From: CAJXMH01 sp040220135
GTDB taxonomy: Bacteria; Bacteroidota; Bacteroidia; Flavobacteriales_E; Vicingaceae
DNA: 64,000 nucleotides
Direction: 5' to 3'
NCBI GenBank assembly: GCA_040220135.1
Contig: JAVJTT010000024.1
Coordinates: forward strand, 186,001 to 250,000
Part shown: positions 8,142-17,472 of the stretch, piece after piece
How the letters are laid out: the number at the start of each line of letters is the position of its first letter
How positions within the stretch are numbered: position 1 is the first letter of the stretch
Made by a program: the position numbers and the translations under genes
The notes under the pieces: model-generated
The model's database searches: none
What the model was told of the DNA's origin: nothing
Seen by the model: only the letters and a program-made list of their open reading frames with translations

Positions 8142-9503
8142 TTACGGATAGAGTTTATCAACGAGCTTTGCACTATTTGCAATGCAATCACTAACAGAAA
8201 TACCCTGGGTAAAATTTCCCCGAATGTAAAAATTAGGATGATTCGTTTCGAACTTTTCAATTTGATCAAGAATGGCTTGATGTCCCATTTCAAACTGAGG
8301 TATGGCTTTAGGCCACTTGTAAACATGGGTAAAGTCGACTTGATCGGACAAAGCAATCAATTCTCTTAAACTGTTCTGAATTTCACCAATGATCTTACTT
8401 TCCTCTTTATTAATCAAATCCGGCTGCCGGTAGCCCCCTGAGATAACGGTAATCAATTCTTTTTGCTCAGGAGCATGATCTGGAAAGAAATGGCTGTTGA
8501 ACAAGAGGCCCAAAAAGGGAACTTGTTCCTCTTTGCGGCTTAGAATACCAAAAGCTTTCTGCTGGAATTGATGAGCAGTTTTGGGAAAGCCAAAATGTGT
8601 AATTACGGCCGGTACATAGTTTACTTTTTTCAATTCTGCGCCTAAGTTTTCATCCATGTTTTTAATCAGAAATGAAAGCGAAGGGGCGGGTAAAGTTGAA
8701 ATAAGACGATCTACTACAATAGACTTTACTTCACCTTCTTGCTTGTAGTAGACCTCATATCGCTTTCCATTTTGCCGGATCGATTCTACCATTGCTTCTG
8801 TTTCTATCTTGGGCCCAATGGCAGAAGAAAGAGCTTCTATTAAGCGGGCTAGGCCCTTTTTAAAGGTGAATATTTTCTGTTTCGGTAATTGATGTATTTC
8901 ATTTTGAGCCTTTTTTTCTTTTATGATTTTCATCATGCCTTTAACTACACTTCCGTGTTTGTCTTCAGCTTCTTTTAGAATGCTCAAAGTGTGGTTGATG
9001 CTCATCTTTTCAGGATCACCGGCATAAATTCCGGTGATAAAGGGCGTAATAAAATCTTGGTAGATCTGATTTCCAAACCTACGTCTGGCAAAATCTGCTA
9101 AGCTTTCTTCTTCCCCGTTTTTTTTCTGTGCCTTTAAAGGTTCTTGTAATACTTTGAGAAAAGTGCTTAACTGAAAAAGCTTACTCTTCCAAGCAGTTGA
9201 TAAAGAGTTTGGAATGGCTTCTATCTTACCATTTTTAAGGACAAACCTATTTTTTACCGCCTCTTTGTCGGGTAGAATGATTTCACTTTCAAGGCCTAGA
9301 TCGGCGATCAATGCTTTGATTTCGGGATTGTTAATTAAAACCGTATTGGGGCCTAGCTCGAAAGTGTATCCTTTAACTTCACGACTTTTGATCTTACCGC
9401 CCAGTTCGGCATCTGCTTCTAATAATATAAAATCTTGGCCCTTTTTCTGCAGTTGATATGCAGCAGCTAAACCGCTAATTCCACCTCCTAAAACGGCAAT
9501 CAT
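8142..9503 (-). CDS. hemG: Protoporphyrinogen oxidase (oxygen-dependent, HemY type)
   Basis: A flavin enzyme that oxidises protoporphyrinogen IX to protoporphyrin IX, the penultimate step of heme synthesis. From the chosen ATG (9503) it has 453 residues and begins MIAVLGGGISGLAAA, an FAD-binding GxGxxG at residues 6-11, followed by Glu30 (ILLEAD) and GGKIKS. The C-terminus has the second FAD contact (NFYIRGNFTQGISVSDCI). A longer reading frame starts at 9569 with 22 extra residues, but the ATG at 9503 overlaps the hemN stop as ATGA, a classical coupling arrangement. This is the HemY-type enzyme, often labelled hemG in Bacteroidota. Confidence 0.95.
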   Translation of the reverse strand: MIAVLGGGISGLAAAYQLQKKGQDFILLEADAELGGKIKSREVKGYTFELGPNTVLINNPEIKALIADLGLESEIILPDKEAVKNRFVLKNGKIEAIPNSLSTAWKSKLFQLSTFLKVLQEPLKAQKKNGEEESLADFARRRFGNQIYQDFITPFITGIYAGDPEKMSINHTLSILKEAEDKHGSVVKGMMKIIKEKKAQNEIHQLPKQKIFTFKKGLARLIEALSSAIGPKIETEAMVESIRQNGKRYEVYYKQEGEVKSIVVDRLISTLPAPSLSFLIKNMDENLGAELKKVNYVPAVITHFGFPKTAHQFQQKAFGILSRKEEQVPFLGLLFNSHFFPDHAPEQKELITVISGGYRQPDLINKEESKIIGEIQNSLRELIALSDQVDFTHVYKWPKAIPQFEMGHQAILDQIEKFETNHPNFYIRGNFTQGISVSDCIANSAKLVDKLYP

Positions 9504-10855
9504 ATGGTCATTGAAAAAAGTTGGGTGCTTGGCTTGTTGCGCAATAATTTTAGGTCGAACGACATGCAAATGTTTCGTACAAAGGGCTTACCCTCTTCCG
9601 TTACTATTAGGTTTCGACCCTCTACGGTCAACAGTTTATCTTGCTTCATTTCTAATAAGCGCTCTAGTATTGGAGCCATAAAGTCATCTTGGTCAGAATT
9701 CCAAGAAGTTTCAAAATGACACATCAGATTTAAGATGTGACGACGAATTTTAAGGTCTTCCTCAGAAAGCAGGTGCCCCCTAAAAATAGGAATTCTATTT
9801 TCTTCAAGCGCTTGATAGTAGCGGTCTATCGTTTTTTCGTTTTGTGCAAAGGCATACCAGCTATCGCTAATGCTAGAAACGCCCAAACCTACCATAAGTT
9901 GGGTTTTAGAGGCCGTGTAGCCCATAAAGTTTCGATGTAACTTTTGTGCTTTCATAGATTTGTACATGCTATCATGCGAAAGGGCAAAATGATCCATTCC
10001 TATTTCATGATATCCGGAATCTAAAAGCAATTGATAGCCTAGTTCATAGAGTGCTCGTTTTTCTTCGTTTTTGGGTAGGTCATTCTCATCAAAGCCTCTT
10101 TGCCCGTTTCCTTTAATCCAAGGCACATGTGCGTAACTGTAGAAGGCTATTCGTTCCGGTTTTAGTTCTCGTACTTTTTCAATAGAGTGCCTTACACTTT
10201 CTTTAGTTTGATGCGGTAAGCCATAAACTAAATCAAAACTGATGGAGTCGTAGCCGGCTGCTCTACTTTCGTTGGTTACTTCTTCTACCTTGCTAAAAGG
10301 TTGTATGCGATTAATGGCTTGTTGTACTTTAAGGTCCAAATCCTGTACTCCATAACTGGCTCTTTTAAAGCCATGCTTAGCCATGGCCTCTAGATGGTCC
10401 CTTTTAGTATTGTTAGGGTGTCCTTCAAAACTGTAAGAATAGTTTTTTGCCTTTTTTGCCTTTTTAAATATACCATTGAGCAAGTGGTCGAGACTTTCAG
10501 GACTAAAAAAAGTAGGAGTACCCCCTCCAAAATGGAGTTCAGAAATAAAAGGAACTTCCTCAAATTGCTCCAAGTACAAATCCCATTCTTTCAACAAGGC
10601 TTTAATGTATGGCGTTTCAACCTCGTGATTTTTGGTAATGCGTTTGTTGCAACCGCAAAAAGTACAGAGGCTTTCGCAAAAAGGTAAATGTATGTAAAGG
10701 CTAATACCTTCTTCTTGATTGCTTTCTTGAAAAGCCTGTTTTACAGTTTGTAGCCAAGTAGCTGATTCAATACCACTTTTATCCCAATAAGGAACTGTAG
10801 GGTAGGAGGTGTATCTAGGCCCGGGAATATTATACTTTGAAATTAAACTTTGCAC
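9500..10855 (-). CDS. hemN: Oxygen-independent coproporphyrinogen III oxidase
   Basis: A radical-SAM enzyme that decarboxylates coproporphyrinogen III in heme synthesis. The cluster-binding motif CESLCTFCGC gives Cys60, Cys64, Cys67 and the extra Cys69 typical of true HemN. PGPRYTSYPT near residues 11-20 and GGGTPTF are conserved. The 451-residue length fits HemN rather than the shorter HemW. The start is GTG at 10855. The 3' end overlaps hemG by four bases. Pairing an oxygen-independent HemN with an oxygen-dependent HemY is usual in aerobic Bacteroidota. Confidence 0.96.
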   Translation of the reverse strand: MQSLISKYNIPGPRYTSYPTVPYWDKSGIESATWLQTVKQAFQESNQEEGISLYIHLPFCESLCTFCGCNKRITKNHEVETPYIKALLKEWDLYLEQFEEVPFISELHFGGGTPTFFSPESLDHLLNGIFKKAKKAKNYSYSFEGHPNNTKRDHLEAMAKHGFKRASYGVQDLDLKVQQAINRIQPFSKVEEVTNESRAAGYDSISFDLVYGLPHQTKESVRHSIEKVRELKPERIAFYSYAHVPWIKGNGQRGFDENDLPKNEEKRALYELGYQLLLDSGYHEIGMDHFALSHDSMYKSMKAQKLHRNFMGYTASKTQLMVGLGVSSISDSWYAFAQNEKTIDRYYQALEENRIPIFRGHLLSEEDLKIRRHILNLMCHFETSWNSDQDDFMAPILERLLEMKQDKLLTVEGRNLIVTEEGKPFVRNICMSFDLKLLRNKPSTQLFSMTI

Positions 10856-10859
10856 GCTG

Positions 10860-10867
10860 CAAATTTA
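10860..10867 (-). promoter_or_regulatory. Putative -7 box TAAATTTG of the hemN-hemG operon
   Basis: An exact TAnnTTTG match on the minus strand, four bases before the GTG start of hemN. It is one of several boxes in this window with almost no room for a leader. Confidence 0.4.
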
Positions 10868-10902
10868 GTAAGAAACAAGGCAAATTGAAGGCTGTTCATT
10901 AC

Positions 10903-10910
10903 TATCTTTA
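10903..10910 (+). promoter_or_regulatory. Near-consensus -7 box TATCTTTA for the CHY zinc-finger gene
   Basis: TATCTTTA differs from TAnnTTTG at the last base and ends five bases before the ATG at 10916. It is divergent from the hemN box 36 bases away. Confidence 0.3.
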
Positions 10911-10915
10911 AGCTT

Positions 10916-11248
10916 ATGAAAGAAATGGAAAAAGAGGTGCGGGGGCTTGACTTAGATGAGTCAACGAGGTGCAAACATTACCAACTTGATCAAGATATTG
11001 TAGCCATTAAAATGTATTGTTGCCAGACCTTTTATGCTTGTTTGCATTGTCATGAAGAATTGGCTGATCACGAGCTTTTACTTTGGCCTTCTGATCAGTT
11101 TGATGAAAAGGCTCTGTTGTGCGGCAATTGTGGCAATGAGTTTGATATTTACACCTATTTGGAAGGTATTCAATGTCCTTCTTGTTCACACGCTTTTAAC
11201 CCCAATTGCTCAAAACATTTTCAATATTACTTTAACTTACCTTCTTGA
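10916..11248 (+). CDS. CHY zinc-finger protein
   Basis: A 110-residue protein matching the CHY zinc-finger family. It has TRCKHY near residue 20, then paired ligands C-C (MYCCQTFYACLHCHEEL with a trailing His), CGNC and CPSC, ending NPNCSKHFQYYF. Enough Cys/His are present to bind three zinc ions. Bacterial single-domain CHY proteins have no well-defined role; in eukaryotes the domain occurs in RING ligases and a mitochondrial import factor. It is divergent from hemN and is followed by two small STAS-like proteins. Confidence 0.85.
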   Translation: MKEMEKEVRGLDLDESTRCKHYQLDQDIVAIKMYCCQTFYACLHCHEELADHELLLWPSDQFDEKALLCGNCGNEFDIYTYLEGIQCPSCSHAFNPNCSKHFQYYFNLPS

Positions 11249-11270
11249 TTTTGCTATATTTATAAGCTAA

Positions 11271-11645
11271 ATGAAAAATGAGAGCCGCATATCATACATA
11301 GAATTACTGCCAAATAATTTGGTTCGCGTAGAGGTAAAAAAAGACATTGAATTAGAGCCGGAAGACCTTGATGAAAACTTTAAAATTTACAAAAGCTTGT
11401 TAGGTGATCAAAAAGGGCTTTTTTTAATCGTTTTTCATGAAGGAGGGCAAAGCAATGCTGAAACACGAGCTAAATTTGCAAATAATGAAAGGGCTGCTAT
11501 AAAACAAGCAGAAGCCTTAGTAATTAACAATTTGGCACATCGTATTGAGTCGAACTTCTATAAGAATGTAACACGACCGGATCATCCGGTGGAAGTTTTT
11601 ACAGAAGAACAGTCTGCAAAAGAATGGCTATTAGACATAAAATAG
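11271..11645 (+). CDS. Small STAS/SpoIIAA-like protein, copy 1
   Basis: A 124-residue cytosolic protein resembling the SpoIIAA/STAS-like small proteins common in Bacteroidota (DUF7793-like). The signature is an N-terminal IELLPNNLVRVEV strand, a central strand pair (LFLIVFHEGG), then a helix ending AEALVINNLAHRIESNFY and a final VEVFTEEQSAKEWL. No phospho-acceptor serine can be assigned with confidence. A related copy begins 10 bases after its stop. A TATATTTA box lies eight bases before the ATG. Its partner and function are not evident. Confidence 0.6.
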   Translation: MKNESRISYIELLPNNLVRVEVKKDIELEPEDLDENFKIYKSLLGDQKGLFLIVFHEGGQSNAETRAKFANNERAAIKQAEALVINNLAHRIESNFYKNVTRPDHPVEVFTEEQSAKEWLLDIK

Positions 11646-11655
11646 AGGTTTAAAG

Positions 11656-12048
11656 TTGAGTGAAATAAGCACATCCATAGCAAAGATATCAGTAGTTGTA
11701 AATCAAATTATAAGGGTTGAATTACTGCCAAATGCACTAGTAGACAGACTAGCCTTACAAGAATTGTTGAAAGCCTATCAAAAACTCGACCTTCAATTAC
11801 CTGTTTATTTTCTCAATGTATTTCAAGAATTAAATTCAGCTGATTTTGACATTAAAGAAGATTTTGAATCAAAAGAAAGAACAAAAATGAAAGCAGCTGA
11901 GGCTTTCGTTGTAAAGAGCCTTTCTAACCGCATTGAGTTGAACTACAACATTCAACTAACCAAGAAAAGATACCCAACCAAAGTTTTTTTGGAGGAACAA
12001 GAGGCGTTAAATTGGCTAAAAGAGCTACAGGCTAAAGAGGCAAAATAA
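11656..12048 (+). CDS. Small STAS/SpoIIAA-like protein, copy 2
   Basis: A 130-residue paralogue of the preceding gene. It shares VELLPNALV at the start, the helix AEAFVVKSLSNRIELNYN and the closing TKVFLEEQEALNWL. It uses a TTG start at 11656. The copies are diverged throughout, so the duplication is old. Tandem members may form heterodimers or act as paired sensors, but this is speculation. Confidence 0.6.
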   Translation: MSEISTSIAKISVVVNQIIRVELLPNALVDRLALQELLKAYQKLDLQLPVYFLNVFQELNSADFDIKEDFESKERTKMKAAEAFVVKSLSNRIELNYNIQLTKKRYPTKVFLEEQEALNWLKELQAKEAK

Positions 12049-12075
12049 AAGCCGCTTTGTGTAGCTTTACGCCTC

Positions 12076-13725
12076 ATGAAACAAGCTCAAAAAATTGAAC
12101 TTTTTTCTTTGCTTATATTCCTATTCTTGGCAGCTTGTCAAACAAAGCGAGAGTATCAAGGCAAAAGCATTTTTCGGTACAACATATCGGCCGGAGTTTC
12201 TTCACTTGACCCGGCTTTTGCGCGAAGCTTAGAGAATGTTTCAACTTCTGCACAGCTATTTAATGGCTTGGTGCAGATGGATAAGAACCTAAAAGTAAAA
12301 GCTTGCATTGCAAAAGAGTGGCAGATCTTGGATAGCGGCAAAACCTATCAGTTTACCTTGCGTCAAGATGTGTACTTCCATGAACATGAACTATGGAAGA
12401 ACAAGGCTGAACGCAAAGTAAAAGCCTCAGACTTTGTTTACGCTTTAAACCGCTTAATTGACAATGAGTTGATTTCACCAGGTAAGTGGGTTATGAATGC
12501 CGTGAAAAGAGAAGAAGACGGCCGACTAAAGGTGAAAGCAGTTAATGACTCTACTTTGCAGATTAAGCTGAAAAAACCTTTTCCTCCTTTTCTGGGAATT
12601 TTAAGCATGCAATACTGTGCGGTGGTGCCACAAAAGATAGTAGAACATTTTGGCAATGATTTTCGTTCAAATCCCATCGGAACCGGACCCTTTCAATTTC
12701 AATACTGGAAAGAAAACACCAAGTTGGTGCTGCTAAAAAATGAAGAATATTTTGAAATTGATGCTAGCGGAAAGCCTTTACCCTATCTCGACGCCATCTC
12801 AATTAGCTTCATCAAGGATGAAGAAGTCGGCTTTTTAAAGTTTTTGAAAGGAGAGCAAGACTACCTTTCCGGCTTAAAGGGAAGTTATAAAGATGAGTTG
12901 CTAGATGCTCACGGCAACTTAAGACCCAAGTATCAAGGGCAATTTAGATTGATTCAAAACCCTTATTTAAATACAGAGTATCTGGGATTTTACCAAGCAG
13001 TGGAGGAGTCTCATCCATTGAAGGATAAGCGGATTAGAAAGGCTATCAATTATGGCTTTGATCGACAGAAAATGTTGAAATATTTGCGAAATGGCATTGG
13101 CTATCCTGCTCATTCTGGCTTTGTACCTAAAGGATTACCGTCATTCGATTCTACTTTAGTGGGTTATAGTTATCAGCCCGATTCAGTTAAAGCTTTATTA
13201 CAAGCCGCCGGCTATCCCAATGGAAAAGGGTTACCAACCATTACTCTAAGCACAACAGCACAGTATTTAGACCTCTGTGAATACATACAGCATCAATTAA
13301 AGGAATTTGGAATTCCGATTGAAGTAGCAGTTAATCAGGCGGCCACCAACAATGAGATGATTGCTTTTGGGAAGTTGGACTTTTTTCGCAAATCATGGGT
13401 GGCTGATTATCCGGATGCAGAGAATTACCTTTCTCTATTTTACACTGAAAATTTTGCTCCGGAAGGACCGAATTACACCCACTACAGTAATACAGAGTTT
13501 GACAGCCTTTACAGAAAAAGCATGCAACTGCCACAAGATGAAGAAAGGTGGAAGTTATATCGCCAAATGGATAGCCTAATCCTTGAAGATGCCCCGGTAG
13601 TACCCTTATTTTACGATGAAGTGGTACGTTTTATACCCCATTATATTTCTGGCATTGGGGTGAACCCTATGAACCTTTTGGTGTTGAAGTACGCAAAGAA
13701 AAAGCTTGAAAAAGGACACCCTTGA
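12076..13725 (+). CDS. Oligopeptide-type (family 5) extracellular solute-binding lipoprotein
   Basis: A 549-residue protein with a lipobox FLAAC (acylated Cys21). It then has the SBP family 5 pattern: SAGVSSLDPAFAR, LVQMDKNLKVKACIAKEWQ, YQFTLRQDVYFHE and later RIRKAINYGFDRQKML. Relatives bind peptides or other small solutes for DppA/OppA ABC importers. No permease or ATPase genes are adjacent. Instead its stop overlaps the TTG start of an MMPL/RND transporter by four bases, so the two are translationally coupled. A near-consensus TAGCTTTA box lies six bases before the ATG. The ligand is unknown. Confidence 0.9.
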   Translation: MKQAQKIELFSLLIFLFLAACQTKREYQGKSIFRYNISAGVSSLDPAFARSLENVSTSAQLFNGLVQMDKNLKVKACIAKEWQILDSGKTYQFTLRQDVYFHEHELWKNKAERKVKASDFVYALNRLIDNELISPGKWVMNAVKREEDGRLKVKAVNDSTLQIKLKKPFPPFLGILSMQYCAVVPQKIVEHFGNDFRSNPIGTGPFQFQYWKENTKLVLLKNEEYFEIDASGKPLPYLDAISISFIKDEEVGFLKFLKGEQDYLSGLKGSYKDELLDAHGNLRPKYQGQFRLIQNPYLNTEYLGFYQAVEESHPLKDKRIRKAINYGFDRQKMLKYLRNGIGYPAHSGFVPKGLPSFDSTLVGYSYQPDSVKALLQAAGYPNGKGLPTITLSTTAQYLDLCEYIQHQLKEFGIPIEVAVNQAATNNEMIAFGKLDFFRKSWVADYPDAENYLSLFYTENFAPEGPNYTHYSNTEFDSLYRKSMQLPQDEERWKLYRQMDSLILEDAPVVPLFYDEVVRFIPHYISGIGVNPMNLLVLKYAKKKLEKGHP

Positions 13726-16019
13726 CAGATAGAGATTTAAAAGAAGAAAAAAAGTATAAAAAATGGAGCAAGCTAATTTTAGTAGCCTTGTTCTCCGTGC
13801 TTTGTTTTTTAGGCTACCGTGCGAGCCTACTAGAATTCGACTATGATTTTGAAAAATTCTTTCCCCAAGAGGACGAAGATTTGTCCTTTTTTAAATCGTA
13901 CCGAGAGACTTTTGAAAATGATAATGACTTTATATTGATTGGCATTCGCAGAGAGAAGGGGCTGTTTAATCAAACGTTTCTTCTTCAGCTTGATGAATTT
14001 GTTGATTCTTTAAGGGGTTTACCTCACTTAAGAGAAGTAATCTCTCCTTTGGAGATGAAGTACTATGAAATGAATCCCATGGGGCTGGGCGTGATGGAAA
14101 AGGCTTTTTTTCATCCCGAACAACCCACTCGCTTTCAAGCAGATTCAATGCGACTAGCCAATACCAATCAGCCGATTGCCGAAATGGTGAATTTGAAAAA
14201 TCAATCTCTGATTATTCTCATCAAAAATGAACAACTGATTTCAAAGAAAAAGTCAGATGAGTTGGCTCATGCTTTGCAAGACATGTTAGATCGACAGTCT
14301 TTTTCAGAGGTTCATGTGATGGGGAAAATTATGGGGCAATTGGAATACATTGAGGTAATGAAGGTGGAGTTTCTCACTTTCATGATCATTTCCGTGCTAG
14401 TGCTGATTATTTTCCTGATTATAACTTACCGGTCGCTTTGGGGAATTATAATTCCTTTAGCCACCGTTTTGCTTGCAGTGGTGGGGAGTTTGGGTTTTAT
14501 GCAACTGAGTGGCAAGCCACTAAACATGATGACAACCCTTTTGCCGGTGATCATGCTGGTAGTTGGTATGTCTGATGTAGTTCATATGGTTTCAAAATAC
14601 TTAGAAGAAATACGCTACGGTAAAACAAAAGTGCTAGCGCTTAAGAACATGATTAAAAAAGTGGGAGTAGCTACTTTGCTAACCTCACTTACTACCGCCC
14701 TTGGCTTCGTTACGCTAATCGGGGTCAGCATGGAACCAATTCGAGATTTTGGAATCTTTACAGCCGTTGGGGTCTTGCTGGCATTTGTACTTTCCATCTT
14801 GTTTATTCCATCAATTTTTATGCATATTAAAAAGCCCAAAATAGCGAATGCCAAAAGCATTCAAAACAATTGGGAAAAAGGCTTGGGACGTATCTTTGTT
14901 TGGCTTTGCCGTAACCGCCCTAAAGTTTTGTGGGCTTATTTTTTCTTGACTATTGTTGCGGTTTACGGAGCTTTTCAAATCAAATTCGACTATTTTTTAA
15001 TGCAAGACCTAGATCAGGATCAACCATTAATGGAAGAGTTAAGGTATTTTCAAAAACAGTATGGTGGTATTCGACCTTTTGAAATGGCAGTAATACCTCA
15101 AGGAGAGTATGAAATTGACGATTATGAAGTTCAAAAAGAAATTGAAAAACTCACACATTATTTAGACTCCGTATATGGCGTAAACCAAATGATAAGCCCC
15201 ACAGTGCCAATCAAATACATGAACCAAGCCATGCGAAATGGGGAGAAAGAATATTATAAAGTTCCTGAAAACCCTAAACGTTATGCCTATTTAAATCGTC
15301 AACTACAGAAATTTGAAGACCGCCAAGAATGGCAGCAAATTCAATCAAAAGATGGAAAAATGGGACGCATTTTTGGCCGCATGATTGATCCAGGTAGTCG
15401 CGCCATGTTAATGCGAAATGACTCTTTACGTACCTTTTACGAGCAGAACATCGAGGCCGAGGTAGTCGATTATAAACTCACCGGTACTCCGGTAATCATA
15501 GATCGCAGTGGTCGTTACGTCACACAAAATGTAGTTTACGGACTTTTAGTCGCTTTTCTTTTAATTGGTCTTTCAATGGGGGTCCTCTTTCGTTCTGTTC
15601 GAATGGGCTTATTAAGTTTGGTGCCCAACCTATTTCCCATTTTACTTACGGCCGGTTTTATCGGTTTTGCCGGAATTGACTTGAACATGTCTACAGCGAT
15701 TGTTTTTACCATTGCTTTTGGTATTGCGGTAGATGATACCATTCATTTTTTAAGTCGATATCGCCAAGAAATGGTGCAAGGAAGAAGTCGTTTGTATGGC
15801 TTAAGAAGAACTTTTATTTCAACTGGAAAAGCAATTATTATCACTTCCATTATTTTGTTAGGTGGATTTGGAAGTTTGATCTTCTCCGATTTTCTCAGCA
15901 CTTTTTACATCGGTTTGTTTGTAAGTATGACATTGGTTTTTGCCGTAGTAACCGATCTTACTTTACTGCCGATGTTATTATTGGGAAATAAAAAAGATCG
16001 TTCAAAAACGACGATTTAG
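13722..16019 (+). CDS. MMPL/RND family transporter
   Basis: A 765-residue RND-superfamily membrane protein. It has one N-terminal helix (about 20-36), a periplasmic loop to about 215, a helix bundle with sterol-sensing-like character (about 218-365), a second single helix near 400, a second loop and a final bundle (about 610-755). The segment VVGMSDVVHMVSKYLEE and its repeat IAFGIAVDDTIHFLSRYRQE carry the acidic residues expected for proton coupling. It lacks a recognisable adaptor or outer-membrane partner nearby. Such proteins export lipids, hopanoids or hydrophobic compounds. It uses a TTG start overlapping the OppA-like gene. The 3' end overlaps a small convergent gene by 18 bases. Confidence 0.88.
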   Translation: MTDRDLKEEKKYKKWSKLILVALFSVLCFLGYRASLLEFDYDFEKFFPQEDEDLSFFKSYRETFENDNDFILIGIRREKGLFNQTFLLQLDEFVDSLRGLPHLREVISPLEMKYYEMNPMGLGVMEKAFFHPEQPTRFQADSMRLANTNQPIAEMVNLKNQSLIILIKNEQLISKKKSDELAHALQDMLDRQSFSEVHVMGKIMGQLEYIEVMKVEFLTFMIISVLVLIIFLIITYRSLWGIIIPLATVLLAVVGSLGFMQLSGKPLNMMTTLLPVIMLVVGMSDVVHMVSKYLEEIRYGKTKVLALKNMIKKVGVATLLTSLTTALGFVTLIGVSMEPIRDFGIFTAVGVLLAFVLSILFIPSIFMHIKKPKIANAKSIQNNWEKGLGRIFVWLCRNRPKVLWAYFFLTIVAVYGAFQIKFDYFLMQDLDQDQPLMEELRYFQKQYGGIRPFEMAVIPQGEYEIDDYEVQKEIEKLTHYLDSVYGVNQMISPTVPIKYMNQAMRNGEKEYYKVPENPKRYAYLNRQLQKFEDRQEWQQIQSKDGKMGRIFGRMIDPGSRAMLMRNDSLRTFYEQNIEAEVVDYKLTGTPVIIDRSGRYVTQNVVYGLLVAFLLIGLSMGVLFRSVRMGLLSLVPNLFPILLTAGFIGFAGIDLNMSTAIVFTIAFGIAVDDTIHFLSRYRQEMVQGRSRLYGLRRTFISTGKAIIITSIILLGGFGSLIFSDFLSTFYIGLFVSMTLVFAVVTDLTLLPMLLLGNKKDRSKTTI

Positions 16020-16166
16020 AAAATACATGCTACCTAGCCAAAGCAGTAGCGCAATGATGCCGGCAGTTACCATCACATCATCATCTTCTGTGAACCAATA
16101 GCACAAGCCTAAAGCACCAAATAATACAAGTGCAATAATTCCTTTGATCTGGTCTTTTCGATACAT
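16002..16166 (-). CDS. Small two-helix membrane protein, 54 residues
   Basis: An open reading frame of 54 codons plus stop. It begins MYRKDQIKGIIALVLFGALG, has a polar turn TEDDDV near residues 27-31 and a second hydrophobic helix AGIIALLLWLGSMYFL, and ends NRRF. The layout is that of a helical hairpin membrane protein. It fills most of the gap between the RND gene and the GlmU-like gene and overlaps the RND 3' end by 18 bases. I do not recognise the family; similar mini-membrane proteins are common in Bacteroidota. No ribosome-binding site is obvious. Confidence 0.6.
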   Translation of the reverse strand: MYRKDQIKGIIALVLFGALGLCYWFTEDDDVMVTAGIIALLLWLGSMYFLNRRF

Positions 16167-16201
16167 CTTGCGAAAGTAATCAAGTCCATCCCAAATTCAA
16201 T

Positions 16202-16209
16202 TATCTTTG
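16202..16209 (+). promoter_or_regulatory. Putative -7 box TATCTTTG for the GlmU-like gene
   Basis: An exact TAnnTTTG match, 16 bases before the ATG at 16226. No -33 TTTG is visible at the usual distance. Confidence 0.5.
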
Positions 16210-16225
16210 CCGCAAACACACTTGT

Positions 16226-17410
16226 ATGAATTTCATTCTCTTTGACGAAAACCGGACCAATCTACTTCCATTTTCTTACACTAGACCCATTTCTGAATTT
16301 CGCTGTGGCATTTTAACCATAAAAGAAAAGTGGGAAAAAAGAATTCCGGAAGCTGAGTTTTCAAATCTAACAGAAGCTTATTTACAGGAAAAGTTCCCCT
16401 TGCGTTTCAATGAGCAAAAGAACATCTACCTTAGTGCTAATTTGCTTTCATCAGATGATCTGGTTAACAATATTCACCGTTTACAAAATGGAGAAGCTTT
16501 AGTGGATTCACAAGATCAAATTCTAGCTTTTCGCAGCAATCAAAAATTAGAGTTAGTAGAGATTCAAGCTGCGAAATTTGAAAAAATTACTGTTTTAGAA
16601 GAAGCAGAGAAGATTGAAAATGTGTGGGATATTTTTGTCAAGAATGGCAAGGAGATCGAGAAAGACTTTAAACTGTTGACTGAAGGCAGGGAAAGTCAGT
16701 CAATTCCTGACAACAACATTGTAATTGGTGACCAAGTCTTTTTGGAAGAAGGGGCTCAAGTTCAAGCAGCCGTTTTAAATTCTACCAATGGGCCCATTTA
16801 TGTTGGAAAGAATGCCGAGATCATGGAAGGCAGTGTAGTAAGAGGCGGTTTAGCTTTGTGTGAAAATGGAGTATTAAAGCTTTCTACTAAAATATATGGA
16901 CCAACCACCATTGGGCCTTTTTCAAAAGTAGGAGGAGAGGTGAATAATTCTGTACTATTTGGGTACTCTAATAAAGGCCATGACGGCTTTTTAGGTAATT
17001 CTGTATTAGGCGAGTGGTGTAACCTAGGAGCTGATACCAATGTTTCTAACCTAAAGAATAATTACGCAAGTATAAAGCTGTGGAACTACCAAAAGGGCGG
17101 CTTTGTAGACTCAGGTCGTCAGTTCTGTGGTATGATGATGGGCGACCACTCAAAAAGCGGAATTAACACCATGTTTAATACAGCAACTGTAGTTGGAGTT
17201 AGTTCCAATATATATGGCGGAGGTTTCCCGCGTTCTTTTATCCCTTCATTTGCTTGGGGAGGCTCAGAAAAATGGATGACCTTTCGGTTTGAAAAAGCCA
17301 TGGAAGTTGCTCAAAAGATGATGGAGCGAAGAAAAGTTAAGCTGACAGAGGCAGACTTTCGACTTCTCAAGCATGTTTTTGACACTAGCACAACTTATCG
17401 AAATTTTTAA
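16226..17410 (+). CDS. GlmU-like protein with left-handed beta-helix (putative sugar nucleotidyltransferase)
   Basis: A 394-residue protein of the Bacteroidota GlmU-related family. It begins MNFILFDENRTNLLPFSYTRP, an atypical N-terminal half without the LAAGxGTRM loop of real nucleotidyltransferases. The C-terminal half has hexapeptide-repeat character (for example GPIYVGKNAEIMEGSVV, GPTTIGPFSKVGGEV, LGADTNVSNLKNNYASIKLW), as in left-handed beta-helix acyltransferases. It may act as a sugar-nucleotide acyltransferase or be a degenerate enzyme. Lon follows after 107 bases. Confidence 0.85.
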   Translation: MNFILFDENRTNLLPFSYTRPISEFRCGILTIKEKWEKRIPEAEFSNLTEAYLQEKFPLRFNEQKNIYLSANLLSSDDLVNNIHRLQNGEALVDSQDQILAFRSNQKLELVEIQAAKFEKITVLEEAEKIENVWDIFVKNGKEIEKDFKLLTEGRESQSIPDNNIVIGDQVFLEEGAQVQAAVLNSTNGPIYVGKNAEIMEGSVVRGGLALCENGVLKLSTKIYGPTTIGPFSKVGGEVNNSVLFGYSNKGHDGFLGNSVLGEWCNLGADTNVSNLKNNYASIKLWNYQKGGFVDSGRQFCGMMMGDHSKSGINTMFNTATVVGVSSNIYGGGFPRSFIPSFAWGGSEKWMTFRFEKAMEVAQKMMERRKVKLTEADFRLLKHVFDTSTTYRNF

Positions 17411-17472
17411 CTGCCAGATAAGCAGAATTCACTTTTGGCATATCCCTTGAACAGAATGGGAATATAATCGAA

